Source: Flavobacteriales bacterium UBA5869 (GTDB taxonomy: Bacteria > Bacteroidota > Bacteroidia > Flavobacteriales_D > Crocinitomicaceae). Taken from it: a DNA stretch of 14,642 bases. Made by a program: the position numbers and the translations under genes. Location: positions 1-14,642 of the forward strand of contig DJFP01000269.1 in NCBI GenBank assembly GCA_002432565.1. Direction: 5' to 3'. The notes beneath the pieces are model-generated. The model searched no databases. It worked only from the letters and a program-made list of their open reading frames with translations, and was not told where the DNA came from. Positions 1 through 6,416 of the stretch are shown here, in pieces; the first letter of the stretch is position 1, and each line of letters opens with the position of its first letter.

Positions 1-549
1 TTCTTCCGCATCGATAAAAACCGGCACATCTGCATCAAATGCTTCCTTGCAGATACGGTTTACCCGTTCCACTGTTTCGTGGTATTCTTTCAGATCGCTT
101 TCCGAAATGTTCTCGATTCCTTCATTTGTCAATTCAAGCAGGCCAAAGCGTGAAATACCGGTTACTTTAAATACCGCGAAGGGAATTCCGGGATTTCCTT
201 TTGCCTTGTGGATAGTTGCAATGATCTCTTTGGTGGTGTGCTCAAAATCCTCAGCACTTGTTTTTCCTTCCACAGAATAATCCAGGATCGTTCCTACATG
301 GTGTTTCCACATTGCATCAATTGTTGAAGTACATTCTTCAATGGTTTCTCCACCGCAGAATTGAGCAAAGATGGTCGATTTGATCATTCCTTTGATAGGA
401 AGGCCGATGTTCAACCCAAAACGGGTCAATCCTTTTCCTGATTTTACAAGAAACGGACTTGCCATAACGGAAAAAAGAAAATGTGCCCGCTTCAGATCCT
501 TATCTGACTTATGTTTGAACGCAATTTCTGTGTTATTAAAAGATATCAT
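1..549 (-). CDS. Proline dehydrogenase, N-terminal part (cut by window edge)
   Basis: Translating the minus strand from the ATG at 549 gives 183 codons open to the window edge, so the C-terminal part lies outside. The product begins MISFNNTEIAFKHKSDKDLK. It has the stretch FAVFKVTGISRFGLLELT and ends in PVFIDAEE, both typical of the TIM-barrel proline dehydrogenase of Bacteroidota. The enzyme oxidises proline to pyrroline-5-carboxylate with FAD and feeds electrons to quinones, the first step of proline catabolism. It is divergent from aroB with a 79-base gap. The call rests on recognising the family; the FAD-binding C-terminal motifs cannot be seen here. No TAnnTTTG element is visible on this strand in the gap, so its promoter is unassigned. 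Confidence 0.85.
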   Translation of the reverse strand, partial: MISFNNTEIAFKHKSDKDLKRAHFLFSVMASPFLVKSGKGLTRFGLNIGLPIKGMIKSTIFAQFCGGETIEECTSTIDAMWKHHVGTILDYSVEGKTSAEDFEHTTKEIIATIHKAKGNPGIPFAVFKVTGISRFGLLELTNEGIENISESDLKEYHETVERVNRICKEAFDADVPVFIDAEE

Positions 550-573
550 GGGGTAAAATTAATCGCTTTCGAG

Positions 574-581
574 TATTTTTG
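574..581 (+). promoter_or_regulatory. Putative -7 promoter element of aroB (TATTTTTG)
   Basis: TATTTTTG is an exact match to the Bacteroidota -7 consensus TAnnTTTG and ends 47 bases before the aroB start codon. No TTTG-like -33 box is seen at the usual distance, so this is a moderate call. Confidence 0.4.
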
Positions 582-628
582 TTCACCTTTAATCTGAATT
601 TATTTGTTACATCATTGAAATTGGCGCT

Positions 629-1714
629 TTGAAAAAAATAAAATGTAATTCTTACACCGTAGAAGTTGGTAATCTGGAGCTTTCTTCTTTCCCCGCGATA
701 CTTCAGGAATCCTATAGAGATGTTCGAAAAGTAATCGTTGTGGATGAGAATACACATGATTTTTGTTTGGAATACCTGCTCACTGCTTTTCCTACGCTGG
801 AAGACGCTGAGGTGATTTTACTGCCGACCGGTGAAGAAAACAAAGTGATGGAAGTTTGTTTCCAGGTTTTGGAAGCACTTTCTGACTATGGAATTGTGCG
901 TTCAGACCTTGTAATTACGCTGGGTGGCGGAGTTGTGAGTGATATGGGAGGGTTTATTGCTTCTATATACAAAAGAGGATTGCCGTGCGTCCATATTCCT
1001 ACTTCCCTGATGGGAATGGTTGATGCAGCTATCGGTGGTAAAACCGGTATTGATCTTGGAAATTTAAAGAACCAGATAGGTACTTTTTATGATCCGGTTG
1101 CCATTTACGTGGACCAGCGCTTCCTGTCAACCTTGCCGGAAGAAGAGTGGAGAAGTGGTTTTGCCGAAGTATTGAAACATGCTTTGATAGCGGACAGAAA
1201 AGAATGGGAGCGATTAATATCCAGTAAGCAGGACGAATTATTCTCCGAAGAGAATGTGAAAAAGATCCTGGAAAAATCAATTAGTGTTAAAGCGAAAATT
1301 GTTACGGAAGATCCGCTGGAAAAAGGAAGCCGCAAATCACTGAATTTCGGTCATACGATCGGCCACGCTATTGAAGGATATTACCTGGAACTGAATCCGA
1401 TGTCGCATGGAAACTGCGTTGCGCTTGGAATGATTGCCGAAGCATATCTGTCGAATCAGAAAGGAACGCTAACATCAGAAGAATTGAACGAAATAGTGCA
1501 GGTCATGATGGCTTTATATCCGTGCCCCGAAGATTTATTGACCGGTGTCGGAATCATGCTCGAACTGATGAAAAACGATAAGAAAAATGATCAGCAGGGA
1601 GTAAGAACTTGTTTTTTGAATAAGATCGGAGAATGTTCCTGGAATCATTTAATCGATGAGAATGATATCAAGGCGGCGTTTAATTATTTGTACCAATGTT
1701 ATTATAAAAATTAG
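629..1714 (+). CDS. aroB: 3-dehydroquinate synthase AroB
   Basis: The 361-residue product has the usual AroB length. This cytoplasmic enzyme converts DAHP to 3-dehydroquinate using NAD+ and a metal, the second step of the shikimate pathway to aromatic amino acids. The NAD-binding motif GGGVVSDMGGF is at 99-109 and the signature PTSLMGMVDAAIGGKTGID at 124-142. By comparison with known AroB, the metal ligands are E180 (GFAEVLKH), H242 (FGHTIGH) and H260 (SHGNCVALGM). The start is TTG at 629: the frame is open upstream to a stop at 590-592 but has no ATG or GTG, and the sequence after TTG (MKKIKCNSYTVEVG) fits an AroB N-terminus. A promoter-like TATTTTTG lies at 574-581. The stop codon shares its last base with the palindrome at 1714-1741. 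Confidence 0.95.
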   Translation: MKKIKCNSYTVEVGNLELSSFPAILQESYRDVRKVIVVDENTHDFCLEYLLTAFPTLEDAEVILLPTGEENKVMEVCFQVLEALSDYGIVRSDLVITLGGGVVSDMGGFIASIYKRGLPCVHIPTSLMGMVDAAIGGKTGIDLGNLKNQIGTFYDPVAIYVDQRFLSTLPEEEWRSGFAEVLKHALIADRKEWERLISSKQDELFSEENVKKILEKSISVKAKIVTEDPLEKGSRKSLNFGHTIGHAIEGYYLELNPMSHGNCVALGMIAEAYLSNQKGTLTSEELNEIVQVMMALYPCPEDLLTGVGIMLELMKNDKKNDQQGVRTCFLNKIGECSWNHLIDENDIKAAFNYLYQCYYKN

Positions 1715-1741
1715 TAGGGACGCAATGCCTTGCGTCCCTAC
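1714..1741. repeat. REP-like palindrome, copy 1; possible bidirectional terminator
   Basis: Perfect inverted repeat: arms GTAGGGACGCAA (1714-1725) and TTGCGTCCCTAC (1730-1741) around the loop TGCC. It fills the gap between the convergent stops of aroB and the MerR gene. T-rich sequence follows the stem on both strands (AATTTTTATTT on plus, AATTTTTATAAT on minus), so it could end transcription from both sides. A near-identical copy lies at 4532-4559, so it belongs to a dispersed repeat family and is not just a gene-specific terminator. Confidence 0.85.
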
Positions 1742-1749
1742 AGTAATTT

Positions 1750-2106
1750 TTATTTCTTCAATTCCAGTAACTTCGACTTGATCTTTTCCAGCTTATCTAT
1801 CAGGATTTCATTTTGAGGTCCATGATTAGCCTCAGCAATATTCTTGTCGCCTGATTTCAGGGCTTTTTTTGCACCGTCAAGCGTATATCCCTGTTCTTTT
1901 ACCAGTTGGTAAATCTTGTTAAAATGTTCAATGTCTTTTACAGTAAATAAACGATTTCCCTTTTTATTTTTCTTGGGCTGAATGACTGTGAATTCTTTTT
2001 CCCAAAACCTTATCAACGAGGTGTTTACGTCAAATATAGCAGCAACCTCCCCGATGGAATAATATAACTTGGTTAAAACGATATTTTCTAATTTACTCAA
2101 GACCAA
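1750..2106 (-). CDS. MerR-family transcriptional regulator (small, no sensor domain)
   Basis: The 118-residue protein has a MerR-type winged helix-turn-helix: YYSIGEVAAIFDVNTSLIRFWEKEF (about residues 15-39), then the wing region KKGNRLF and a second helical part with VKEQGYTLDGAKKAL. The C-terminus (EILIDKLEKIKSKLLELKK) is a short amphipathic, probably coiled-coil helix that would form the dimer. There is no effector domain and no cysteine, so it is not a metal or thiol sensor of the classical kind. No ATG is available: a stop lies at 2109-2107, so TTG at 2106 (or TTG at 2100) must start it. It is divergent from the NlpC/P60 gene with a 50-base gap and could control that gene; this is inferred from position only. 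Confidence 0.85.
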   Translation of the reverse strand: MVLSKLENIVLTKLYYSIGEVAAIFDVNTSLIRFWEKEFTVIQPKKNKKGNRLFTVKDIEHFNKIYQLVKEQGYTLDGAKKALKSGDKNIAEANHGPQNEILIDKLEKIKSKLLELKK

Positions 2107-2110
2107 CTAT

Positions 2111-2140
2111 TTTGATTCTGTGAAAATAATGATAATTTTG
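2111..2140 (+). promoter_or_regulatory. Bacteroidota-type promoter of the NlpC/P60 gene
   Basis: TTTG at 2111-2114 and TAATTTTG at 2133-2140 match the -33 (TTTG) and -7 (TAnnTTTG) elements, with an 18-base spacer. The -7 box ends 16 bases before the ATG at 2157. A small dyad (AAAAT 2123-2127, ATTTT 2135-2139) sits over the spacer and -7 box, a possible but unproven operator for the adjacent MerR protein. Confidence 0.6.
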
Positions 2141-2156
2141 CACCGTCAGAAATATT

Positions 2157-2744
2157 ATGTCTTTAAAAACTTACATATTTTCGATGGCTGTCATTCTAAC
2201 GAGCAGTGCGGTTCACGCACAGACAGCTACAGGTTCTTTACCTCAAAAGAGTCCGGTTTCTTCGGATACCCTTTCGAAACAGGCAGCGACTTCTGCAATA
2301 TCAGCAGTAGACTCTGCTCCAAAAATCAATAAGCAGGTAGAAGAAATCATTCAGTTCGCGAAGAAATTTTTAGGAACTCCATATCATTATGCCGGTTCAA
2401 CACCATCCGGGTTCGACTGCAGTGGTTTTATTTACTACGTAATGGGGAACTTCGGAATGCGTCTTTCTCGCTCAAGCCCCGGATTGGCAGAGTTTGGAAA
2501 AACGGTTAAATTGTCTGAGCTGCAGCCCGGAGACCTGATGTTCTTCAAGGGGAGAAGTACGCGTTCGGCGGGTGTAGGCCACGTTGCAATGGTTGTTGAG
2601 GTAAAAGATGGTGTGATCAAGTTCATTCACAGTTCAACTTCCCGCGGAGTCATTATTGATACCTTCAATAACAGCGGGTATTATGTTCCGCGCTATTTAA
2701 AGTCCAAGCGTTTGGATTACGGGGGAATTGCTCCGAAGAACTAA
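2157..2744 (+). CDS. Secreted C40 (NlpC/P60) cell-wall peptidase
   Basis: The 195-residue protein has a Sec signal peptide (residues 1 to about 21, ending AVHA before QTATG), a Ser/Thr/Ala-rich linker to about residue 58, and an NlpC/P60 domain to the end. Catalytic residues by family pattern are Cys88 (GFDCSGF), His142 (GHVAMV) and His158 (FIHSS). Such enzymes cut the gamma-D-Glu to diamino-acid bond in peptidoglycan stems in the periplasm. It has a good promoter at 2111-2140. Its stop overlaps the stop of the convergent transporter gene by four bases, leaving no room for a terminator between them. No SH3 or LysM wall-binding domain is present, so it is a minimal hydrolase. Confidence 0.93.
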   Translation: MSLKTYIFSMAVILTSSAVHAQTATGSLPQKSPVSSDTLSKQAATSAISAVDSAPKINKQVEEIIQFAKKFLGTPYHYAGSTPSGFDCSGFIYYVMGNFGMRLSRSSPGLAEFGKTVKLSELQPGDLMFFKGRSTRSAGVGHVAMVVEVKDGVIKFIHSSTSRGVIIDTFNNSGYYVPRYLKSKRLDYGGIAPKN

Positions 2745-3901
2745 TGTTTCGCTTTCCTCGTTTTTAGATGCCACAGCAGGTAAAGAATGCATAAAAATGC
2801 CATTCCCGCACCAAACAAGAACACATTCCAAATCGATTCCAGGTTGTTTTTATACCACAAGTCGGTAGACAAAGCTCCGCTGAGCACACCGAATTCTAAA
2901 GCAATAAACATGGTTCCTGTTCCGCGTCCACGCCTGTTTTTAGGAGAAAGATCTGCCGTCCATGCAAAAATAGTCGGAGAAATAATCCCGGTCGCTATCC
3001 CGAAAATGATCGACGAAATATAATACCAGCTCTCCGACTTCGAAAGACCGATCAGCACCATGGAAATACACAATATCACCATTCCAACTACCAGTGTTTG
3101 TCTTCTCCCATATGTATCAGACACTTTTCCGGTCACCAATCGGATTAAAATAGTAGCCATTACATAGAAAATGAAGAACGCCCCCTTGTTCTCGATGTGC
3201 AAATGATCTGAAATATCGGGAGAAAGCACCAAAATAATTCCTGAACACATGGCAGAAAGAAACATCACAACAGCTACCGGGATTACGCTGGGCTCAATAA
3301 TTTCATCGGATTTGATTTGCAGGTTGCTCCATTTGAATTTCGCAGGTTTTGCAAGTGTTTCCTTTACATTGAAATACAAGATGTAAGACAGAGCAGTGAA
3401 TAGTGCCGCTGTAAAAAATAATGCATCCCGGTTCCCGATATCTACGATAAAACTGGAAAGCCCTTGCCCCAGTCCCATGCCGATCGATATAAAAGTTCCC
3501 CAAAGCCCCATCCCGAAACCGCGTTTGTCTTCGGGTAGAATGTCAGTAATCAAAGCTGTTGCACCGGTAGGGTAAAAGCCAACACTGAATCCGTGCAGGA
3601 AACGAAGTGTCAATAAAAACCAGGCCGCAAATGCAAAGGAATACAAGGAACAAACAGCCACGGAGATCAGCAATCCAATTAACATGACTTTTTTGCGCCC
3701 GATAATGTCTGAAAGCTTACCGGAAAACGGCCTGGAAAAACCTGCGGAAATGGTAAATAATCCGATAATCAATCCTTTTAAACCCGGCGAACCAAGATCA
3801 GTTAGAAATGCATTCATTTCCGGAATTACAATATTGTAACTCGTTGTGAAAAGAAGCATGGAGAAGCTTAACTTCCAAAAGTTGGAACTATACGTTTTCA
3901 A
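2741..3901 (-). CDS. Major facilitator superfamily transporter
   Basis: The 386-residue protein is rich in hydrophobic segments consistent with 12 transmembrane helices in the inner membrane. MFS motif A appears in both halves: GKLSDIIGRKK at 61-71 after helix 2, and GKVSDTYGRR at 258-267. Helix 4/5 shows RFLHGFSVGFYPTGATALI. A short cytoplasmic linker (about 181-205) joins the halves. The substrate cannot be read from the sequence; the pattern fits drug-efflux or sugar-efflux-like MFS proteins. The start is TTG at 3901, since a stop lies just upstream (3908-3910) and the next ATG (residue 15) would cut into helix 1. It is divergent from msrA and converges with four bases of overlap on the peptidase gene. 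Confidence 0.9.
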   Translation of the reverse strand: MKTYSSNFWKLSFSMLLFTTSYNIVIPEMNAFLTDLGSPGLKGLIIGLFTISAGFSRPFSGKLSDIIGRKKVMLIGLLISVAVCSLYSFAFAAWFLLTLRFLHGFSVGFYPTGATALITDILPEDKRGFGMGLWGTFISIGMGLGQGLSSFIVDIGNRDALFFTAALFTALSYILYFNVKETLAKPAKFKWSNLQIKSDEIIEPSVIPVAVVMFLSAMCSGIILVLSPDISDHLHIENKGAFFIFYVMATILIRLVTGKVSDTYGRRQTLVVGMVILCISMVLIGLSKSESWYYISSIIFGIATGIISPTIFAWTADLSPKNRRGRGTGTMFIALEFGVLSGALSTDLWYKNNLESIWNVFLFGAGMAFLCILYLLWHLKTRKAKH

Positions 3902-3908
3902 GATAGCT

Positions 3909-3916
3909 CAAAAGTA
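3909..3916 (-). promoter_or_regulatory. Putative -7 element of the MFS gene (TACTTTTG)
   Basis: On the minus strand 3916-3909 reads TACTTTTG, an exact TAnnTTTG match and identical to the msrA element on the other strand. It ends only seven bases before the TTG start at 3901, so the transcript would be nearly leaderless. Either that is true, translation begins further in, or the match is chance. Confidence 0.35.
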
Positions 3917-3963
3917 GTCAAACCTTTTGGTTAGTGAAGGAATCCGGATTCTAAAACTTCCCG

Positions 3964-3971
3964 TACTTTTG
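3964..3971 (+). promoter_or_regulatory. Putative -7 element of msrA (TACTTTTG)
   Basis: TACTTTTG is an exact TAnnTTTG match ending 17 bases before the msrA ATG at 3989, nearly the same distance as in the NlpC/P60 gene. No clear -33 TTTG is seen at 18-20 bases upstream. Confidence 0.5.
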
Positions 3972-3988
3972 ATAAAAAGAACTTAAAA

Positions 3989-4516
3989 ATGAAAGAAGCT
4001 ACATTGGGAGCCGGATGTTTTTGGTGCATTGAGGCATGTTATAAAGATCTGAAAGGTGTTATTTCCGTGACTTCCGGTTATGCCGGCGGACATGTCGACC
4101 ATCCGACCTATAAGCAGATTTGTAACGGAGATACCGGACACGCGGAAGTGGCCCGGGTTGTTTATGATGAATCATTGATCTCCTTTGATGAATTATTGGA
4201 AGTGTTTTGGTTTGTTCACGATCCGACGCAGTTAAATCGCCAGGGAAATGACATCGGGACGCAGTATCGTTCGGTCATATTCTATCACGATGCCGAACAA
4301 AAGGAGAAAGCATTGGCTTATAAAGCAAGATTAACGGAGGAACATGTATGGGAAAATCCGATTGTTACTGAAATTTCTCCGATTTCCAACTATTTTCCTG
4401 CGGAGGATTACCATCAGAATTATTTGGAATTGAATCCGGGAAATGCCTATTGCCAGGCAGTGGTAAGGCCGAAATATGAAAAATTTAAAAAGGTATTTGC
4501 TGACAGGTTGAAATGA
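3989..4516 (+). CDS. msrA: Peptide-methionine (S)-S-oxide reductase MsrA
   Basis: The 175-residue protein carries the MsrA signature GAGCFWCIEA at 8-17, with catalytic Cys10 and a further Cys13. Other family landmarks are GYAGGHVDHPTYKQICNGDTGHAE (30-53), the FWFVHDPTQLNRQGNDIGTQYRS block (73-95) and the C-terminal NPGNAYCQAVVRPKYEKF, where Cys155 is the likely resolving cysteine. The enzyme reduces the S-epimer of methionine sulfoxide in proteins, with electrons from thioredoxin, and repairs oxidative damage. There is no signal peptide, so it is cytoplasmic. No msrB partner lies next to it. It has its own promoter-like element at 3964-3971 and converges on the Spy-like gene across a REP-like palindrome. 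Confidence 0.96.
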   Translation: MKEATLGAGCFWCIEACYKDLKGVISVTSGYAGGHVDHPTYKQICNGDTGHAEVARVVYDESLISFDELLEVFWFVHDPTQLNRQGNDIGTQYRSVIFYHDAEQKEKALAYKARLTEEHVWENPIVTEISPISNYFPAEDYHQNYLELNPGNAYCQAVVRPKYEKFKKVFADRLK

Positions 4517-4531
4517 AAATATCCGGGGTTG

Positions 4532-4559
4532 GCAGGGACGCGATGCCTCGCGTCCCTAC
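4532..4559. repeat. REP-like palindrome, copy 2
   Basis: Arms 4532-4543 (GCAGGGACGCGA) and 4548-4559 (TCGCGTCCCTAC) around the loop TGCC, with a single unpaired position (C4533/A4558). Against copy 1 at 1714-1741 it differs at three of 28 positions. Two of these lie opposite each other in the stem (A-T replaced by G-C), so pairing is kept. It also sits between two convergent genes (msrA and the Spy-like gene). Terminator-like T-rich sequence is weak here. Confidence 0.8.
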
Positions 4560-4575
4560 ACATTGCCCCTTATTT

Positions 4576-5019
4576 TTACAATTCATCTTCTTCAGCCGGA
4601 GGGCTTGCCGGTTTTGCTTTTCCACCCTTTGCATCTTGTTTTTCAGCACGTTTGGCCTGCATCTTTTCGCGTTTTTCTTTTTCCCAGGCTTCATACTTTG
4701 CATACTGATCAGCAGTAAGAACTTCTTTGTACTGTGCGTTGCGAGCGTTTTGGTTTTCTTTTAACTGTGCCATTTTTTGTTCCCGTGTCAAAGAAGTATT
4801 ATCTCTGATAGCATCATTCTTTTGTGCTATCCCCAGGTTGATGTCGTGGATTTTTGCAGTTTGTGCATCATCCAGACCTAGTTTTGTTTTCATTTTCTGA
4901 GCCGAGTTCGTTGCTCTTTCTTCCGCAGGTTTACGTTCTCTTTTTTGGTGTTGTGGCTGTTGTTGTGCAATTGCTGTTCCGCCAATTACCATTACCAATG
5001 CTAAAATAAGTGTCTTCAT
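4576..5019 (-). CDS. Small secreted Spy/CpxP-like protein (LTxxQ type)
   Basis: The 147-residue protein has a clear Sec signal peptide (MKTLILALVMVIGGTAIAQ, cleavage about residue 18), followed by a highly charged, mostly helical region. It contains LTREQ and LTADQ motifs, as in the LTxxQ family of periplasmic proteins (Spy, CpxP) and the related Bacteroidota DUF4890 proteins. Family members act as periplasmic chaperones or envelope-stress accessory factors; that role here is inferred. The tail is a lysine/alanine-rich segment ending in an acidic PPAEEDEL. There is no cysteine. It starts at ATG 5019 and converges on msrA. The family assignment is a pattern judgement. Confidence 0.7.
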   Translation of the reverse strand: MKTLILALVMVIGGTAIAQQQPQHQKRERKPAEERATNSAQKMKTKLGLDDAQTAKIHDINLGIAQKNDAIRDNTSLTREQKMAQLKENQNARNAQYKEVLTADQYAKYEAWEKEKREKMQAKRAEKQDAKGGKAKPASPPAEEDEL

Positions 5020-5086
5020 ATTAAACAGTTTTATTTATTCTTATCGTTAAGACAGAAATTGTGCCAATTGGTTTAATTGTTCAAAG

Positions 5087-5105
5087 TCCCGATAGCTATC
5101 CGGGA
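5087..5105. repeat. Short palindromic repeat around GATAGCTATC
   Basis: TCCCG (5087-5091) and CGGGA (5101-5105) pair across ATAGCTATC, whose first eight bases are themselves a palindrome; C5100 is one extra base in the right half. Palindromes built on CCCGATAGCTATCGGG are, to my recollection, common intergenic repeats in Bacteroidota. It lies between the divergent Spy-like and LRR genes. Confidence 0.55.
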
Positions 5106-5157
5106 TCAATGGATTAAAAAGTTCAAATGCATCGGTATATTATTGTATTTTCGGGAT

Positions 5158-5883
5158 ATGCAGAAAATCCTTTTCATTCTTTTCGCCGCACTTGGAGGAA
5201 CAGCTTGTTCAGTTATAACTGCTTCCAGAACGGATGGGAGAGAGGTTTTCATGAACCATAAACGTTTGGGAGCCGTTCCTTTTGAGTTGTATTACGACAC
5301 CACCATCACCAAGATTTCACTTTTTGGCAACCAGATTACGGATATCGACAGCGATATAGTCAATCTCCGGCACCTAGAGGTGCTTTATTTAGGCCGGAAT
5401 AAAATGACATCATTCCCGGCAGCAATTTGCAGCCTGAAGAACCTGAAAGTGCTTAGTTTGGCGTATAATGATATTGATTCGATCCCGGATTGTATCTGCA
5501 GGCTTCAAAACCTGGAACGCTTGTTTTTATCCAATAATAAATTGGTATATGTTTCTGATTCTCTGGGAAGTTTAAAAAAACTGGAGCAGCTCGATCTTAA
5601 CCGGAATTCCATCAGGCACCTTCCTGAGGACCTGGGCTATTTATCATCGATGCAATTCATGGACCTAAGCTTTAATAACCTGGATAAACTGCCGGATTCT
5701 ATGCAGTACATGCGGGGGTTGAGAGAATTGAACCTACAATATGCAGGAGCTATGCTGCGGGTTCCCGAGTCAGCGTGTACTTTAAGGTTTATAGAGAAAA
5801 TAAAAGCCGATCCGTCTATTGTGTTCCCTATCTGTTTTTTATCACAGCAGACCAACCGTTTGGTGATTTACATCGAACCTTGA
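5158..5883 (+). CDS. Leucine-rich-repeat lipoprotein
   Basis: The reading frame is open from 5077, but the ATG at 5158 gives a proper export signal (MQKILFILFAALGGTAC), so I start there (241 residues). Cys17 is a plausible lipidation site, although G at -3 is a weak lipobox. From about residue 50 to 205 there are seven 23-residue leucine-rich repeats of the type LxxLxLxxNxLxxLPxxIxxL (for example LKVLSLAYNDIDSIPDCIC). The repeats would form a short curved solenoid for protein binding on the cell envelope. There is no enzymatic domain. The last repeat is degenerate and is followed by a short C-terminal region. The final 16 bases overlap the end of the convergent CPBP gene. Partner and function are unknown. 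Confidence 0.85.
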   Translation: MQKILFILFAALGGTACSVITASRTDGREVFMNHKRLGAVPFELYYDTTITKISLFGNQITDIDSDIVNLRHLEVLYLGRNKMTSFPAAICSLKNLKVLSLAYNDIDSIPDCICRLQNLERLFLSNNKLVYVSDSLGSLKKLEQLDLNRNSIRHLPEDLGYLSSMQFMDLSFNNLDKLPDSMQYMRGLRELNLQYAGAMLRVPESACTLRFIEKIKADPSIVFPICFLSQQTNRLVIYIEP

Positions 5884-6416
5884 TTTCTTCCCCAGAAATA
5901 GAACAGGACAAAATCATAACTTGCATGTGCGGCTATGCAAAACCACAATCCTTGTTCACCTGAAATGGCAAAGCTCAGTACCATTATGAATAAACAAACC
6001 AGGAGACCGTATTTTGTAGTATCCCAATCCTTCGGGTTGATGTAGCCGTGGATAGCCACAAAAGCCACAGAAGCCAAAATAGGATGCAGCCACTGCTGAA
6101 CAGCTACCCGGAAGAGAATTTCTTCGCCGAAACCTGCACAAAGTGAAAGGAACAGGATATCGACTATCGATAAACGCATATCCCGGATCAGCTGATGCTG
6201 ACCTGAAAAGCTTTTACGGGCTTCTTCCGTATTGGTCAATATGAGCATGAAAATTCCGAATATTACACCATACTCAATCCCAATTCCCGTCCAGATAGAA
6301 TTAATTCTGTCCAATTGTAAGAATTGACTTATTTCAGGCATTCCGCAAAGAAGCCAGCCGAGAGGTGCCAGCAGTAAGGTGACAAATCCCATTAAGTAGA
6401 CCTTCCATTTTGACAT
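5868..6416 (-). CDS. CPBP-family intramembrane glutamic protease
   Basis: The 182-residue membrane protein contains the three motifs of the CPBP (Abi, PF02517) family. They are GFGEEILFR with E98, E99 and R103; the FxxxH-type FVAIH with His123; and HASYD with His164 and Asp168. The family includes Rce1-type proteases that cut within the membrane; in bacteria some act in bacteriocin self-immunity or protein maturation. It is somewhat short for the family, with about six hydrophobic segments, but all catalytic residues are present. Its ATG follows the stop of the cupin gene directly (TAG-ATG), so the two are translationally coupled. It overlaps the LRR gene tail to tail by 16 bases. Confidence 0.88.
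   Translation of the reverse strand: MSKWKVYLMGFVTLLLAPLGWLLCGMPEISQFLQLDRINSIWTGIGIEYGVIFGIFMLILTNTEEARKSFSGQHQLIRDMRLSIVDILFLSLCAGFGEEILFRVAVQQWLHPILASVAFVAIHGYINPKDWDTTKYGLLVCLFIMVLSFAISGEQGLWFCIAAHASYDFVLFYFWGRNQGSM

Noticed and set aside
5077..5157. 27-residue N-terminal extension of the LRR protein from the upstream ATG at 5077
   Set aside because: It would place the export signal internally and overlaps the GATAGCTATC palindrome; ATG 5158 gives a normal signal peptide.
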